Assembly: GCF_004134825.1 (NCBI RefSeq)
Contig: NZ_SDPN01000025.1
Location: 1 to 54,355, forward strand
Direction of reading: 5' to 3'
From: Agromyces albus
Lineage (GTDB): Bacteria; Actinomycetota; Actinomycetes; Actinomycetales; Microbacteriaceae
DNA: 54,355 nucleotides
Position numbers and translations under genes: made by a program. How positions within the stretch are numbered: position 1 is the stretch's first letter; every line of letters begins with the position of its first letter. The notes below the pieces were generated by a model that did not search any database, had not been told where the DNA came from, and was given only the letters and a program-made list of their open reading frames with translations. Positions 16,857 through 25,752 of this stretch are shown in pieces.

Positions 16857-18965
16857 GTGACAGACGAGGCGGAAGCCCCTCCAGCTGAACTCAAGTCGCC
16901 GAAGAACTGGATCATCGGCGACCCGCTGCCGACCGAGAAGCTCGAGGGGGAGCTCCTCCCGAAGCACCTCGCCCTGCCGATCTTCGCGAGCGACCCGCTC
17001 TCCTCCGTGGCGTACGCGCCGCAGGAGCTGCTCATGATCCTCATGGTCGGCGGCCTCGCCTTCCTGAGCTTCGCGCCGTGGGTGGCCGTCGCGGTCATCG
17101 TGCTGCTCGTGACCGTGGTCGCGTCGTACCGGCAACTCATCCGCGCCTACCCGTCGGGCGGCGGCGATTACGAGGTGGCGCACCGCAACCTGGGCGAGAA
17201 GGCCGGCCTCGTCGTGGCATCCTCCCTCCTCGTCGACTACGTGATGACGGTCGTCGTCTCGGTCGCGTCGGGCGTCGACAACATCATCTCGGCCATCCCC
17301 GAACTGAATCCATTCCGCGTCGAGCTCGCGGTGGTCTTCGTGATCATCCTCGCGGCCGTGAACCTCCGCGGCGTGAGCGAGTCGAGCCGCGCCTTCGCCG
17401 TGCCGACCTACCTCTTCATCGCCAGCGTCTTCGTGATGATCGTCGTGGGCCTCACGCGCACGTTCCTCGGCGATGCGCCGGTCTCCGAGTCGGCCGGCTT
17501 CGTCGTGGAGTCCGAGTCGCTCACGCAAGCCGGCATCATCCTCCTGTTGCTGCGTTCCTTCGCGAGCGGATGCTCCGCGCTCACGGGTGTGGAGGCGATC
17601 TCGAACGGCGTGCCGGCGTTCCGGCAGCCGAAGATCCGCAACGCCCAGGCGACGCTCGTGCTCATGGGCGGCATCGCGATCGTGCTCTTCGCCGGACTCA
17701 CCGCGCTCGCCCTCATCTCCCAGGTGCACTACGCCGAGGATCCGTGCCATCTCATCGGATGGGCCGAGTGCGCCACCGAGCCGCAACGCAGTCTCATCGC
17801 ACAAGTGGCGTCGGCGACGTTCGGCGACGACACGGCGCTCTTCTACCTCATCCAGGCGGCGACGGCGCTCGTGCTCCTCCTCGCCGCGAACACCGCGTTC
17901 AACGGGTTCCCCCTGCTCGGCTCGGTGCTCGCGCAGGACGGGTATGCCCCGAAGTCGCTCTCCACACGCGGCGACCGGCTGATCTACTCGAACGGCGTGC
18001 TCATTCTCGCGCTCGCTGCATCCGTGATCCTCGTGGTCTTCCAGGCGAACCTCACGGTGCTGATCCAGCTCTACATCATCGGCGTGTTCGTCTCGTTCAC
18101 CCTCGGCCAGACCGGCATGGTGCGCCACTGGCTGCGCGAACTGCGATCGCCCCGAAAGCCGACGTCGTCGAAGTCGCCGCGGTCGTCGAGGGGTGACGCC
18201 GACGACCGGAGTGCGCCCATCACCCGCGGCGCCATCTGGCGTGCGCTCGCGATCAACGCGATCGGCGCGGCGATGACCGCGGTCGTGCTCATCGTGGTGA
18301 CGGTCACGAAGTTCACGCACGGCGCCTGGATCGTGTTCGTGATGATGCCGATCCTCTTCACCCTCATGCTCGGCGTGCACCGCTACTACCGCGACGTCGA
18401 GAAGGAGATCGAGGTCGACCCCACCACGACCTTCGGCTCGGCCGGCGATCATGCCATCGTGCTCGTGGGCCGCATGCAGAAGCCCACCCTGAAGGCGCTC
18501 GACTACGCGATCGCGGCCCGCCACGACTCGCTCGAGGCGGTGCACGTCTCGCTGTACGAAGAGGAGACGAAGCGACTGAAGAAGGACTGGGTGAAGCAGA
18601 ACATCCACGTGAAGCTGCGCATCCTGAACTCGCCGTATCGCGACCTCAGCTACCCGCTCATCCAGTACATCAAGTCGCGCCGCGAGGAACACGGCAGCGA
18701 GGTCGTCACGGTGTACATGCCGCAGTACATCGTGGGCCACTGGTGGGAGTCGTTGCTGCACAACCACAAAGCACGCCGCATCCGCCAGAAGCTCCTGCTC
18801 GTGCACGGCGTCACGGTCTCACTCGTGCCCTGGCTGCTCGACTCCTCCGACCTCATCTACGGCCGTCGCTCGCGCCCGTTGCCCGGCCAGGACCGCCGCG
18901 GCGAGCCGGTTCGTCCGGTGCCCAGGCGCCCGATCTCCTCGGACGGCCAGAAGCGCGGGCGCTAG
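16857..18965 (+). CDS. APC-superfamily permease, KimA-like potassium transporter
   Basis: 702-residue transporter. An N-terminal segment with LPIFASDPLSSVAYAPQELL (first helix; the SDPLSSVAYAPQ motif is typical of KimA/YdaO-type permeases) leads through about 12 helices to residue 520. The C-terminal 180 residues form a soluble domain like that of KimA (GDHAIVLVGRMQKPTLKALD and following), the region that binds c-di-AMP in Bacillus. By homology it is a K+/H+ symporter; amino-acid transport cannot be excluded. GTG 16857 was chosen because the promoter occupies the upstream in-frame TTG. Its TAG stop is part of the -10 hexamer of the next gene. Confidence 0.85.
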   Translation: MTDEAEAPPAELKSPKNWIIGDPLPTEKLEGELLPKHLALPIFASDPLSSVAYAPQELLMILMVGGLAFLSFAPWVAVAVIVLLVTVVASYRQLIRAYPSGGGDYEVAHRNLGEKAGLVVASSLLVDYVMTVVVSVASGVDNIISAIPELNPFRVELAVVFVIILAAVNLRGVSESSRAFAVPTYLFIASVFVMIVVGLTRTFLGDAPVSESAGFVVESESLTQAGIILLLLRSFASGCSALTGVEAISNGVPAFRQPKIRNAQATLVLMGGIAIVLFAGLTALALISQVHYAEDPCHLIGWAECATEPQRSLIAQVASATFGDDTALFYLIQAATALVLLLAANTAFNGFPLLGSVLAQDGYAPKSLSTRGDRLIYSNGVLILALAASVILVVFQANLTVLIQLYIIGVFVSFTLGQTGMVRHWLRELRSPRKPTSSKSPRSSRGDADDRSAPITRGAIWRALAINAIGAAMTAVVLIVVTVTKFTHGAWIVFVMMPILFTLMLGVHRYYRDVEKEIEVDPTTTFGSAGDHAIVLVGRMQKPTLKALDYAIAARHDSLEAVHVSLYEEETKRLKKDWVKQNIHVKLRILNSPYRDLSYPLIQYIKSRREEHGSEVVTVYMPQYIVGHWWESLLHNHKARRIRQKLLLVHGVTVSLVPWLLDSSDLIYGRRSRPLPGQDRRGEPVRPVPRRPISSDGQKRGR

Positions 18966-18974
18966 GATCGGCCC

Positions 18975-19409
18975 ATGGCAACGGATGCCGCGGTGCGAAC
19001 GTTCCTCGACGGGGTGACGCATCCCGTGCGGCGCCGCGACGCCGAGACATTGCTCACCCTCATGGGGCGGGCCACCGGTGAGCCGGCGCGCATGTGGGGC
19101 TCGTCGATCGTGGGCTTCGGCGAGTACCACTACAAGTACGCGAGCGGCCGCGAGGGGGATGCCGCTGCGACGGGCTTCTCGCCGCGCAAGGCGGCGTCGA
19201 CGGTCTACCTCGCCGACGGCATCGGCGCTCACTCCGAGCTGCTCGCGAAGCTCGGCCCGCACACCACGGGCGTCGGATGCCTCTACCTCAAGGACCTCGA
19301 AGAGATCGACCTCGGCGTGCTCGAGCGAGTGGTGCGCGACTCGTACGCCACCGTCACGGCCGGCGTCTGGGGCCGGCGTGCCCGCGAGGGCGGCACTGCC
19401 GCGGACTGA
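18975..19409 (+). CDS. DUF1801 domain protein
   Basis: 144-residue cytoplasmic protein of the DUF1801 family (YdhG-like fold). It shows the family features R-R-D-A-E-T-L near residue 20, GSSIVGFGEYHYKY at about 43-56, and a central FSPRKAASTVYL strand. The biochemical function is unknown; family members are often near stress genes. TAGGAT (18963-18968) overlaps the stop codon of the upstream transporter and lies 6 nt before ATG 18975, so this gene probably has its own leaderless promoter. Confidence 0.88.
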   Translation: MATDAAVRTFLDGVTHPVRRRDAETLLTLMGRATGEPARMWGSSIVGFGEYHYKYASGREGDAAATGFSPRKAASTVYLADGIGAHSELLAKLGPHTTGVGCLYLKDLEEIDLGVLERVVRDSYATVTAGVWGRRAREGGTAAD

Positions 19410-19421
19410 GGCATCCGCTCG

Positions 19422-20597
19422 CTAGATCATCGCCATGATCTGGCGAGCGATCATACGGCCCGCGCGGTTCGCGCCGATCGTCGACGCCTGCGGGCCGTAG
19501 CCCGCGAGGAAGATGCGCGGATCGTTCCATGCCGCGCCCTGCCCGACGGTGACGCCGCCGGTCTTCTCGCGCAGCTTGAGCGGCGAGAGGTGCCGGAGGT
19601 CGGGGCGGAAGCCCGTGGCCCAGATGATGACGTCGGCTCGGGCCATGCCGCCCTCGTCGCCGTCCCAGACCACCCGGTCGGCCTCGATGCGGTCGAACAT
19701 CGGCCGAGCCACGAGCAGGCCGCGCTCGATGCCCGCGGCGATGCGACGGCTCCTCGGCACTCCCGTGCCGCTCACGACGCTCGGCAGGGCCCGACCTGAT
19801 CGGGCCGCCTCGTCTTGCCGAGCGACCGCAGCCGAAGCGCCCTCGAGATCGAGCTCCTGGCGATCGAGCCAGTCGATCGGGCGGCGGGAGACCCACGTGA
19901 GTCCGGCTGCGACCTCCTCGAGTTCGAGCATGAAGCCGATCGCCGACGTGCCGCCGCCGACCACGACGACGTGCTTGTCGCGGAAGTCGGCGGCTTCGGT
20001 GTAGTCGGAGGTGTGCACGTGCCGGCCATGGAAGTCGGCCATGCCCGGGTAGTAGGGCACGAACGGTGAACCCCACGTGCCGGTCGCGTTCACGAGGAAC
20101 TGGGTCTGCAGTTCGAATCGAGGAACCGCGGGGGCCGGAGCCGCCTCGAAGGTCTTGCGCCGACGGCCGAACAGCCCACGCGCCTTCTGCTCCTCCTCGA
20201 GCGGCTGCGGCGTGAGGTCCTCGAAGCTGACGAGGAGGTCGACGCCCTGGTTGGAGACCGACCGCACGTTCATCGGCCGGCGCACGCGCAAGTCGAAGTG
20301 CTCCTCGAACCTGCCGTAGTAGTCGGCGACGACCTCTTTCGCGGGAAGATTCCGGTCGGCGGTGTCGAAGCTCAAGCCGATCTCGGCCATTCCGGGCAGG
20401 TCGTTGACGCGATGGGCGGTGCCGAGCCGCAGCGACGACCAGCGGTGCTGCCACGCGCCGCCCGCTCCGGGTGCCCGATCGAGCATCACGAAGTCCTGCT
20501 CGGCGACGAGTTCGAAGCGGCGCAGGTAGTAGGCGACCGACAGGCCGGCCTGCCCGGCGCCGATCACCACGACCTTCACGCGCTCGGGACTCTGCAT
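19422..20597 (-). CDS. FAD/NADPH-dependent flavin monooxygenase-like oxidoreductase
   Basis: 391-residue flavoprotein. FAD-binding GAGQAG (residues 13-18) follows the first strand; FHGRHVHTSDY near residue 187 matches the FxGxxxHxxxY fingerprint of flavin monooxygenases and Baeyer-Villiger enzymes; a second Rossmann motif GGGTSAIG (about 212-220) binds NADPH; and WATGFRPDLRH near 335 is the ATG-type motif. It should use NADPH and O2 to oxygenate a soft nucleophile or ketone; the substrate is unknown. ATG 20597 is taken, although GTG 20600 adds one residue. A TATACA hexamer about 25 nt upstream may be the -10. Convergent with the DUF1801 gene. Confidence 0.85.
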   Translation of the reverse strand: MQSPERVKVVVIGAGQAGLSVAYYLRRFELVAEQDFVMLDRAPGAGGAWQHRWSSLRLGTAHRVNDLPGMAEIGLSFDTADRNLPAKEVVADYYGRFEEHFDLRVRRPMNVRSVSNQGVDLLVSFEDLTPQPLEEEQKARGLFGRRRKTFEAAPAPAVPRFELQTQFLVNATGTWGSPFVPYYPGMADFHGRHVHTSDYTEAADFRDKHVVVVGGGTSAIGFMLELEEVAAGLTWVSRRPIDWLDRQELDLEGASAAVARQDEAARSGRALPSVVSGTGVPRSRRIAAGIERGLLVARPMFDRIEADRVVWDGDEGGMARADVIIWATGFRPDLRHLSPLKLREKTGGVTVGQGAAWNDPRIFLAGYGPQASTIGANRAGRMIARQIMAMI

Positions 20598-20772
20598 CAC
20601 CTGACAATCTCAACACGGGTTGCTGTATACGCGCAGTACGCACGTGGGCCCGACTGCGCCGGATTGCGCGTCAGGGCCTGCGGAGAGCGTACGCCATGGC
20701 TTGTGGAGGGCACCGCTTGGGGTCGGATGGCGGTGCTAAACTGACCACAGGATTATTCATTATCAGATGCGC

Positions 20773-20800
20773 GCCGGGTGAAGAAACCATCCCACCCGGC
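20773..20800 (+). promoter_or_regulatory. leader hairpin before DUF3073 gene
   Basis: Stem GCCGGGTG/CACCCGGC with a 12-nt loop lies between the likely -10 TAAACT (20737-20742) and the start at 20824, inside a leader of about 75 nt. It could be an attenuator or an RNA-stability element. The rest of 20601-20772 holds the two divergent promoters and nothing else I recognise. Confidence 0.4.
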
Positions 20801-20823
20801 CTGAAGTCGTAAGGGGGTCACGC

Positions 20824-21024
20824 ATGGGGCGCGGCCGTCAGAAAGCCAAGCACACCAAGGTCGCTCGGGAGCTGAAGTACTTCAGCCCCAACACCGACTA
20901 CAACGCGCTTGAGCGAGAGCTCACCGGCTCAGTACATGACGAATACGAGGAAGAAGTCGCCAAGTGGTCGGATTACACCGACGACGGCGACACCTTCCTC
21001 GCCGGCGACGAACGGCGCGCGTAG
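20824..21024 (+). CDS. DUF3073 family small protein
   Basis: 66-residue acidic protein starting MGRGRQKAKHTKVARELKYF, the invariant DUF3073 N-terminus, followed by SPNTDYNALERELTG and an acidic tail. Function unknown. It is widely conserved in Actinobacteria next to purM and purF, as here. AAGGGGG is spaced 6 nt before ATG 20824. The basic N-terminus and acidic C-terminus suggest a nucleic-acid or protein-binding role (inference only). Confidence 0.93.
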   Translation: MGRGRQKAKHTKVARELKYFSPNTDYNALERELTGSVHDEYEEEVAKWSDYTDDGDTFLAGDERRA

Positions 21025-21069
21025 CCCCTCGCCGCCGATCGGCCCCGGCATCCCCACCCGCTGTGGTGC

Positions 21070-21495
21070 TCATGACGGCGCGCGGTTTGCGTCGCCGTCA
21101 CGATCCCACGGAACGAGCGACGCCCATGCCAGGGCGATGAGCGCCACCCGAGCGGCGCCGATCAGCCACGGGAACGGCAGCGCGAATCCGATCCAGAACA
21201 CGGCTTCGACGGGAATCAGCGCGAGGCTCAGCACGGCGCCCATCCGGCGTCCGAGCCAGACGAGCCATGCCGCGAACGCGGCCGCGATCGTCACGAGCAG
21301 GTAGGCGACGAGGAGCGCCGCGAGCGGGCCTTCCTCGAGCCGGTCCGACAGGGGGCCGCCGTACATCGTGAAGAGGTCGAGGAACCACGGCAGCGTGCCG
21401 TTCTGCAGCAGGCACACGGAGATCGGCACCGCCGGAATGCCGAATGCGGCCACGTACACCCAGGTCAGCACTGCGTTGCTCCGCGCGAAGATCAT
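21070..21495 (-). CDS. small integral membrane protein, unknown function
   Basis: 141-residue protein with four likely membrane helices (about residues 8-28, 55-75, 80-98 and 108-128) and a short hydrophilic C-terminus. I do not recognise a family. Its ATG overlaps the stop of the upstream flavin-oxidoreductase-like gene (ATGA at 21492-21495), so it is the last gene of a purM operon. Confidence 0.72.
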   Translation of the reverse strand: MIFARSNAVLTWVYVAAFGIPAVPISVCLLQNGTLPWFLDLFTMYGGPLSDRLEEGPLAALLVAYLLVTIAAAFAAWLVWLGRRMGAVLSLALIPVEAVFWIGFALPFPWLIGAARVALIALAWASLVPWDRDGDANRAPS

Positions 21496-22247
21496 TCGGC
21501 CTCCAGCCGCCAGCTTGCCGCATCCTCGACGAAGCGCTCGAGCTCTTCGAGCGATCCGGTCGCGGTCACGGCGCGAAGCACGATCTCGTCGACGACATCG
21601 AAGGCGCGCAGGCCTGAAGGGCGGTGCATCGTCGCGTCGATCGCGCTGATGCCGAGCCGTTCGAAGTTCGCCGCGTACGACGGCACCGACGCATAACGGT
21701 CGGCCTCGCGCTCCAGCGCGGAGCGCGCACGCTCATCGGTGATCGTGCGCACGTAGAGCACGCTGCGCACGTCTCGGTCGCCGGCCGCGGCGCGGAGCTC
21801 CGAGTGCGCTCGGGCGGCGGCGTCAGGAGTGAGCCAGTTGAAGAGCACGCCGTCGGCACGGGTGGCGGCGAGTCGACGCATCCGCGGGCCGAGCGCGCCG
21901 ACGACGATCGCCGCCTCGGTCGCTCGCAGCGTCGCGATGCCGCGTTCGACGAGGCCGAGCGGATGCCGCGCGGCACCCGACCCGATGCCGAGCGTCGTGC
22001 GCTCCGCGGGGAGGCCGCCGAGGTCGAGGCTGTCGGCCGGTCGCCGATCGAGCGGGATCACCCCGGTCGCGAGCCGCAGGGTGCCGGTGACGGATGCCGC
22101 GACGCGCAGGCCCGCAAGCGAATCGCCCTTCGGCACGTCGTTGAGCCAGAGGCCCGAGAAGCCGAGCCGTTCAATGCGCGGGGCGAGGGCGCGGATGGCG
22201 CGGGCATCGGTCGCTCCCGAGAGCCCGATGGAGAGCGCCGCGCGCAT
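21492..22247 (-). CDS. LLM-class (luciferase-like) oxidoreductase, short form
   Basis: 251-residue protein resembling F420- or FMN-dependent luciferase-like monooxygenases: GFSGLWLNDVPKGDSLAGLR corresponds to the first TIM-barrel strands, RLATGVIPLDRRP to the T-G-V strand, and GLGPRM-like and LGIGSGAARHPLG segments follow. It is shorter than the usual 300-350 residues and lacks some insertion loops, so it may be a minimal F420-binding member. It starts 4 bp after the purM stop and overlaps the next gene, so it is translated from the purM message. Substrate unknown. Confidence 0.75.
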   Translation of the reverse strand: MRAALSIGLSGATDARAIRALAPRIERLGFSGLWLNDVPKGDSLAGLRVAASVTGTLRLATGVIPLDRRPADSLDLGGLPAERTTLGIGSGAARHPLGLVERGIATLRATEAAIVVGALGPRMRRLAATRADGVLFNWLTPDAAARAHSELRAAAGDRDVRSVLYVRTITDERARSALEREADRYASVPSYAANFERLGISAIDATMHRPSGLRAFDVVDEIVLRAVTATGSLEELERFVEDAASWRLEAE

Positions 22248-22251
22248 TCGA

Positions 22252-23358
22252 TCAGTCGGCGTAGGACCCGACGAGCCGAACCGCTCCGCCGTCGACGCCC
22301 TTCGCGCCCTGCTCGAAGCCCGCGAGATCGCGATCGCCGATCGAGACCGTGCCGACTTGCCAGGACGGCAGTCCGAGTGCGTCGAGCTCGGCGATCACGT
22401 CGGCCGTGGCATCCCTCGCCACGACCGCGAAGAAGCCGATGCCGAGGTTCCACGTGCCCTCGGCGCTCTCGAGCGACGTGCCGGCGAGGTCGCTCAGCAC
22501 CCGGAACACCGGGGCTGGAGACCACGTCGACCGGTCGAGCTCGACCCACGAGCCGCGGGGCAGCACGCGCGCGAGGTTCGCGGCGATGCCGCCGCCCGTC
22601 ACGTGCGAGAGGGAGTGCACGGCCGTGCCGAGCCGCCCGTGCCCGAGCAGGCGCACGAGCGGGCGCGTGTAGAGCCGGGTGGGTTCGAGGAGCGCTTCAC
22701 CCCACGTGGTGCCGAGGTCTTCCGCGGTGTCGGCGAAGTCGATGCCGCCCTGCTGGAGGATGTGTCGCACGAGCGAGAACCCGTTGGAGTGCAAGCCGCT
22801 CGAGGCGATCGCGATGACGGAGTCGCCCGCGCCCACCCGCTCGGCGCCGAGGAGCCGGTCGGCCTCGACGACGCCGACCGCTGCGCCTGCGACGTCGTAG
22901 TCGTCGACGCCCATGAGGCCGGGGTGCTCGGCGGTCTCTCCGCCGACGAGCGCGGTGCCGGTGTCGGCGCACGCCCGGGCGATGCCGGCGACGATCGTGG
23001 CGATGCGCTCGGGCACCACCTTGCCGCACGCGATGTAGTCGGTCATGAAGAGCGGCTTCGCGCCCACGACCACGATGTCGTCGACGACCATGCCCACGAG
23101 GTCTTGGCCGATCGTGTCGTGCTTGTCGATCGCCTGGGCGATCGCGATCTTCGTGCCGACGCCGTCGGTGGAGGTCGCGAGCAGCGGACGCGCGTAGTCC
23201 TTGACGAACGAGACGTCGAAGAGGCCGGCGAAACCGCCGACGCCGCCGAGCACGTTCGGGCCGTGCGTCTTGGCCACCGCCTCCTTCATGAGCTCGACGG
23301 CGAGGTCGCCTGCATGCGTGTCGACTCCGGCAGCGGCGTAGGACGAGTTCGAGGTCAC
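22252..23358 (-). CDS. purM: phosphoribosylformylglycinamidine cyclo-ligase (AIR synthetase)
   Basis: 368 residues, the normal length for PurM. It converts FGAM and ATP to aminoimidazole ribotide, step 5 of de novo purine synthesis, in the cytoplasm as a homodimer. Diagnostic segments are SYAAAGVDTHAGD at the N-terminus, STDGVGTK (63-70), VVDDIVVVGAKPLFMTDYIA (91-110), GGETAEHPG and GLHSNGFSLVR. Start GTG 23358 has TACGCT exactly 6 nt upstream, so the mRNA is probably leaderless. It heads an operon with the luciferase-like and membrane-protein genes. purF is 3 kb away on the other strand. Confidence 0.97.
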   Translation of the reverse strand: MTSNSSYAAAGVDTHAGDLAVELMKEAVAKTHGPNVLGGVGGFAGLFDVSFVKDYARPLLATSTDGVGTKIAIAQAIDKHDTIGQDLVGMVVDDIVVVGAKPLFMTDYIACGKVVPERIATIVAGIARACADTGTALVGGETAEHPGLMGVDDYDVAGAAVGVVEADRLLGAERVGAGDSVIAIASSGLHSNGFSLVRHILQQGGIDFADTAEDLGTTWGEALLEPTRLYTRPLVRLLGHGRLGTAVHSLSHVTGGGIAANLARVLPRGSWVELDRSTWSPAPVFRVLSDLAGTSLESAEGTWNLGIGFFAVVARDATADVIAELDALGLPSWQVGTVSIGDRDLAGFEQGAKGVDGGAVRLVGSYAD

Positions 23359-23427
23359 CTGTCAAGCGTACCCGGGCACCGCGCGTCGCCCGGGTCTGCG
23401 GGGCATGCGCAGGACTAAACTTGAATC

Positions 23428-24039
23428 ATGCAGGCGGGTGGCACGCCGTCGTGGGTGATTCGCGAGAATGCGAGTCGCTCGGTTCTTCTTGCGCTCTATC
23501 TTCGCGAGGTGCTCGCGATCGCCTCTCCCGTCGAGTTGCCGCGGCTCCGCGACGTCGGCGCGGTGGGCACCCGATTCGAGGTCGACCAGCAGGATCTGCT
23601 CGAGCGGCAGTGGCGGGCCTGGTGGGCGATGACCGTCGAGCCCGAGGCGCATCCGTCGATCGTCCCCCTCGAACTCGTCGACGCCTACGGCACCGACGTC
23701 GCACTGCCCGTCTCGGGCGCCGAGGTGCTCGCCCAGGCGATCGTGCCGCACGCCGAAGCGGCGCGCGCGTGGGCCGAATGGGCGCACCAGGGCTATCGCA
23801 CGGCGTCGGCAGCGCGACGCGGCGACTCGTACCGCGCCTACGCGGGCACGATCGCCGAGCACGAGCGCGAGGTCGGCCGGCGCGCGCATTCCTTCGAGCT
23901 GAACGTCGAGGTGATCCCGTTCACGACCACGGGCGTGTGGTGGATCGGCGCGATGACGGTGGCCGTCACCGATGCCCTGCGGTCGGATGCCTCGGCGTTC
24001 GACGACGCGATCCACCCGATCATCGCCGAACTCGCGTGA
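23428..24039 (+). CDS. conserved hypothetical protein
   Basis: 203-residue soluble protein, Ala/Glu/Trp-rich (WRAWWAM near residue 63, GVWWIGAMTVAV near 170), with no motif I can assign and no signal peptide. TAAACT lies exactly 6 nt before ATG 23428, supporting a leaderless start divergent from purM. It is followed 13 bp later by a thioesterase gene, probably in the same transcript. Confidence 0.75.
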   Translation: MQAGGTPSWVIRENASRSVLLALYLREVLAIASPVELPRLRDVGAVGTRFEVDQQDLLERQWRAWWAMTVEPEAHPSIVPLELVDAYGTDVALPVSGAEVLAQAIVPHAEAARAWAEWAHQGYRTASAARRGDSYRAYAGTIAEHEREVGRRAHSFELNVEVIPFTTTGVWWIGAMTVAVTDALRSDASAFDDAIHPIIAELA

Positions 24040-24052
24040 CAGGCTCGCAGGC

Positions 24053-24487
24053 ATGAGCATCTGGTTCGGAGAGCCGTCGATCGAGTGGGCGAACTCCCGC
24101 GGCGAGCACGCGCTCATCCGCGCGCTCGGCATCGAGATGACCGACCTCGGCGACGACGTGCTGCGCGGGCGGATGCCGGTCGACCACCGCACCCGGCAGC
24201 CGGGCGGGGTGCTGCACGGCGGGGCATCCGTCGCGTTCGCAGAGACCCTCGCGAGCTGGGGCTCGAGCTTCACCGTCGACCCCGCGTTGAACTATTGCGT
24301 CGGCATGGAGATCAACGCGAACCACATTCGGCCGGTGGCCGAGGGCTGGGTCTACGGCGAGGCGCGCCCGATCGCCCGCGGCCGCACGACGCAGGTATGG
24401 GAGATCAGGATCACGGATGCCGCGGGCAAGCTCGTGTGCATCTCGCGGTGCACGCTCGCGGTGCTCTCGACGCCGTCGCAGTACTGA
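24053..24487 (+). CDS. PaaI/MenI-type hotdog thioesterase
   Basis: 144-residue hotdog-fold acyl-CoA thioesterase. The active-site segment QPGGVLHGGASVAFAETLAS (50-69) has the oxyanion-hole Gly pair at H55-G56-G57 and the catalytic Glu64, as in MenI (DHNA-CoA thioesterase) and PaaI. The C-terminus has the usual beta strands with TTQVWEIRI. Which CoA ester is hydrolysed cannot be decided here; no menaquinone or phenylacetate genes are nearby. ATG 24053 lies 13 bp after the upstream gene. Confidence 0.88.
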   Translation: MSIWFGEPSIEWANSRGEHALIRALGIEMTDLGDDVLRGRMPVDHRTRQPGGVLHGGASVAFAETLASWGSSFTVDPALNYCVGMEINANHIRPVAEGWVYGEARPIARGRTTQVWEIRITDAAGKLVCISRCTLAVLSTPSQY

Positions 24488-24518
24488 GCGGGTTGGAGGA
24501 TCGGCGCAGCCCGATGTT

Positions 24519-24550
24519 CGCCCCGGTGCCGCGAGAGCGACACCGGGGCG
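24519..24550. terminator. bidirectional terminator hairpin
   Basis: Perfect 10-bp stem CGCCCCGGTG/CACCGGGGCG with a 12-nt loop between the convergent thioesterase and protease genes. Confidence 0.85.
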
Positions 24551-24562
24551 ATCGTCAGGCGA

Positions 24563-25513
24563 TCAGGACGCGGCCGCGGTCGCGTAGGCGGTCTGCGCGA
24601 CCGAGCCGTAGTACGGCCCGAACATCATGTTCGGGATGTTGTTGTATCCGAAGCTGTTGAGCGAGTTCTGCGCCCCCGAGCCGAGGAACCAGGGGCCGCC
24701 CGACGAGCCACCGGGCATGTCGCACGGGATGCCCTGCGACTGCGTCTGGCCATACGGGTCGGCGGTGGCGGTGCCGGCGCAGGACTTCAGCGTCTGCCCG
24801 TCGAACGGGGCGGCGGCGGGGTATCCGAACGCCTCGTATGCGAGTCCGCGCGCCTGGTTGAATGCGACCGCGGAAGCGCCGACCGTCTGCGCGAGCGTGC
24901 GTCCGTTCAACGGCGCAACCTTCACGAAGGCCGTGTCATACGTGATGTCGCCGCCCTTCGTCCATTGGGTGGGCGCCGAGAACGACGTCGCGGCCCACTG
25001 GCCATAGGGGGCCGCGCCGTTCTCGTACGCGGGAACGAAGATCCAGCGGCTCGCGAACTTGCCCTTGCCGCTGTGCACGCAGTGGCCGGCGGTCGAGACG
25101 ACGCTGCCGTTCGTCGCGCTCACGGAGTTCGCCGAGCACACGTAGTTGCGGCCGCCCAGGGTGAAGAACACCTTGCCGATGTTCGGCACGGCCGCCTCAC
25201 TCGTCGCGAACAGGTCGACGTCGGGGGCGGGAGCGGGCTTGCCGTACGTGACCGGCGCGCCCTTGGCGACCTCGCTCGCGGGCGTCGACGCCACCTTGTC
25301 CGCGACCAGCACGTCGGCCGGCGTCGCCCCGCGCATTCGGTCGGGGGTCCAGTATTCGGCGGCGGTCGCCGTCTCCGCTGCCGGGACGCCGACATGATCG
25401 ACGCCGGGCGATCCAGATGGCGGTGCGGCGACGGCCGCGGTCGGCGCGGCGAGCAGCGCGCTCGCGACGAGCGCGGCACCGACGAGCCCGGTGCGGAGTG
25501 AGGTGAGTTTCAT
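24563..25513 (-). CDS. secreted trypsin-like serine protease
   Basis: 316-residue extracellular peptidase. The signal peptide (1-30, ending TAAVAA) is followed by a pro-region and a chymotrypsin-fold domain with His144 in STAGHC, Asp193 in TYDTAFVKV and Ser271 in GGSSGGPW, a complete catalytic triad. Cys126-Cys145 and Cys245-Cys264 are well placed for disulfides. It resembles V8/glutamyl-endopeptidase-like secreted proteases of actinomycetes; specificity is unknown. The promoter region carries the TCCCCC-N5-GGGGGA dyad also found before the surface-protein operon, hinting at shared control. Confidence 0.92.
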   Translation of the reverse strand: MKLTSLRTGLVGAALVASALLAAPTAAVAAPPSGSPGVDHVGVPAAETATAAEYWTPDRMRGATPADVLVADKVASTPASEVAKGAPVTYGKPAPAPDVDLFATSEAAVPNIGKVFFTLGGRNYVCSANSVSATNGSVVSTAGHCVHSGKGKFASRWIFVPAYENGAAPYGQWAATSFSAPTQWTKGGDITYDTAFVKVAPLNGRTLAQTVGASAVAFNQARGLAYEAFGYPAAAPFDGQTLKSCAGTATADPYGQTQSQGIPCDMPGGSSGGPWFLGSGAQNSLNSFGYNNIPNMMFGPYYGSVAQTAYATAAAS

Positions 25514-25599
25514 GGACGCGTGCCCTCTCTATGCCAGCGGCCCGATCCCCCATGTTCCGGTTGCACCGGGGCCGCGGTGAACGGAATGCCCGAGAGCGT

Positions 25600-25624
25600 G
25601 TCATAGGTCCCCCGATCAGGGGGA
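25600..25624 (-). promoter_or_regulatory. protease promoter with TCCCCC-N5-GGGGGA dyad
   Basis: The dyad TCCCCC-GATCA-GGGGGA (25608-25624) is followed on the minus strand by TATGAC (25600-25605), a possible -10, giving an 80-nt leader. The dyad has the same arms and spacing as 3370-3386. The rest of 25514-25752 contains only the divergent GATase promoter. Confidence 0.45.
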
Positions 25625-25752
25625 GAGGCCGAGGCGGAGTTCGTGGACATCGACGAACATCGGCGCGGAACCGAAGAATCCGCCCCGGCGGTCCGCCGGC
25701 CGGATAGTCTCTTCCATTCGGCGCTCGCGCGTCGCGCGAATATCGTGGACTC

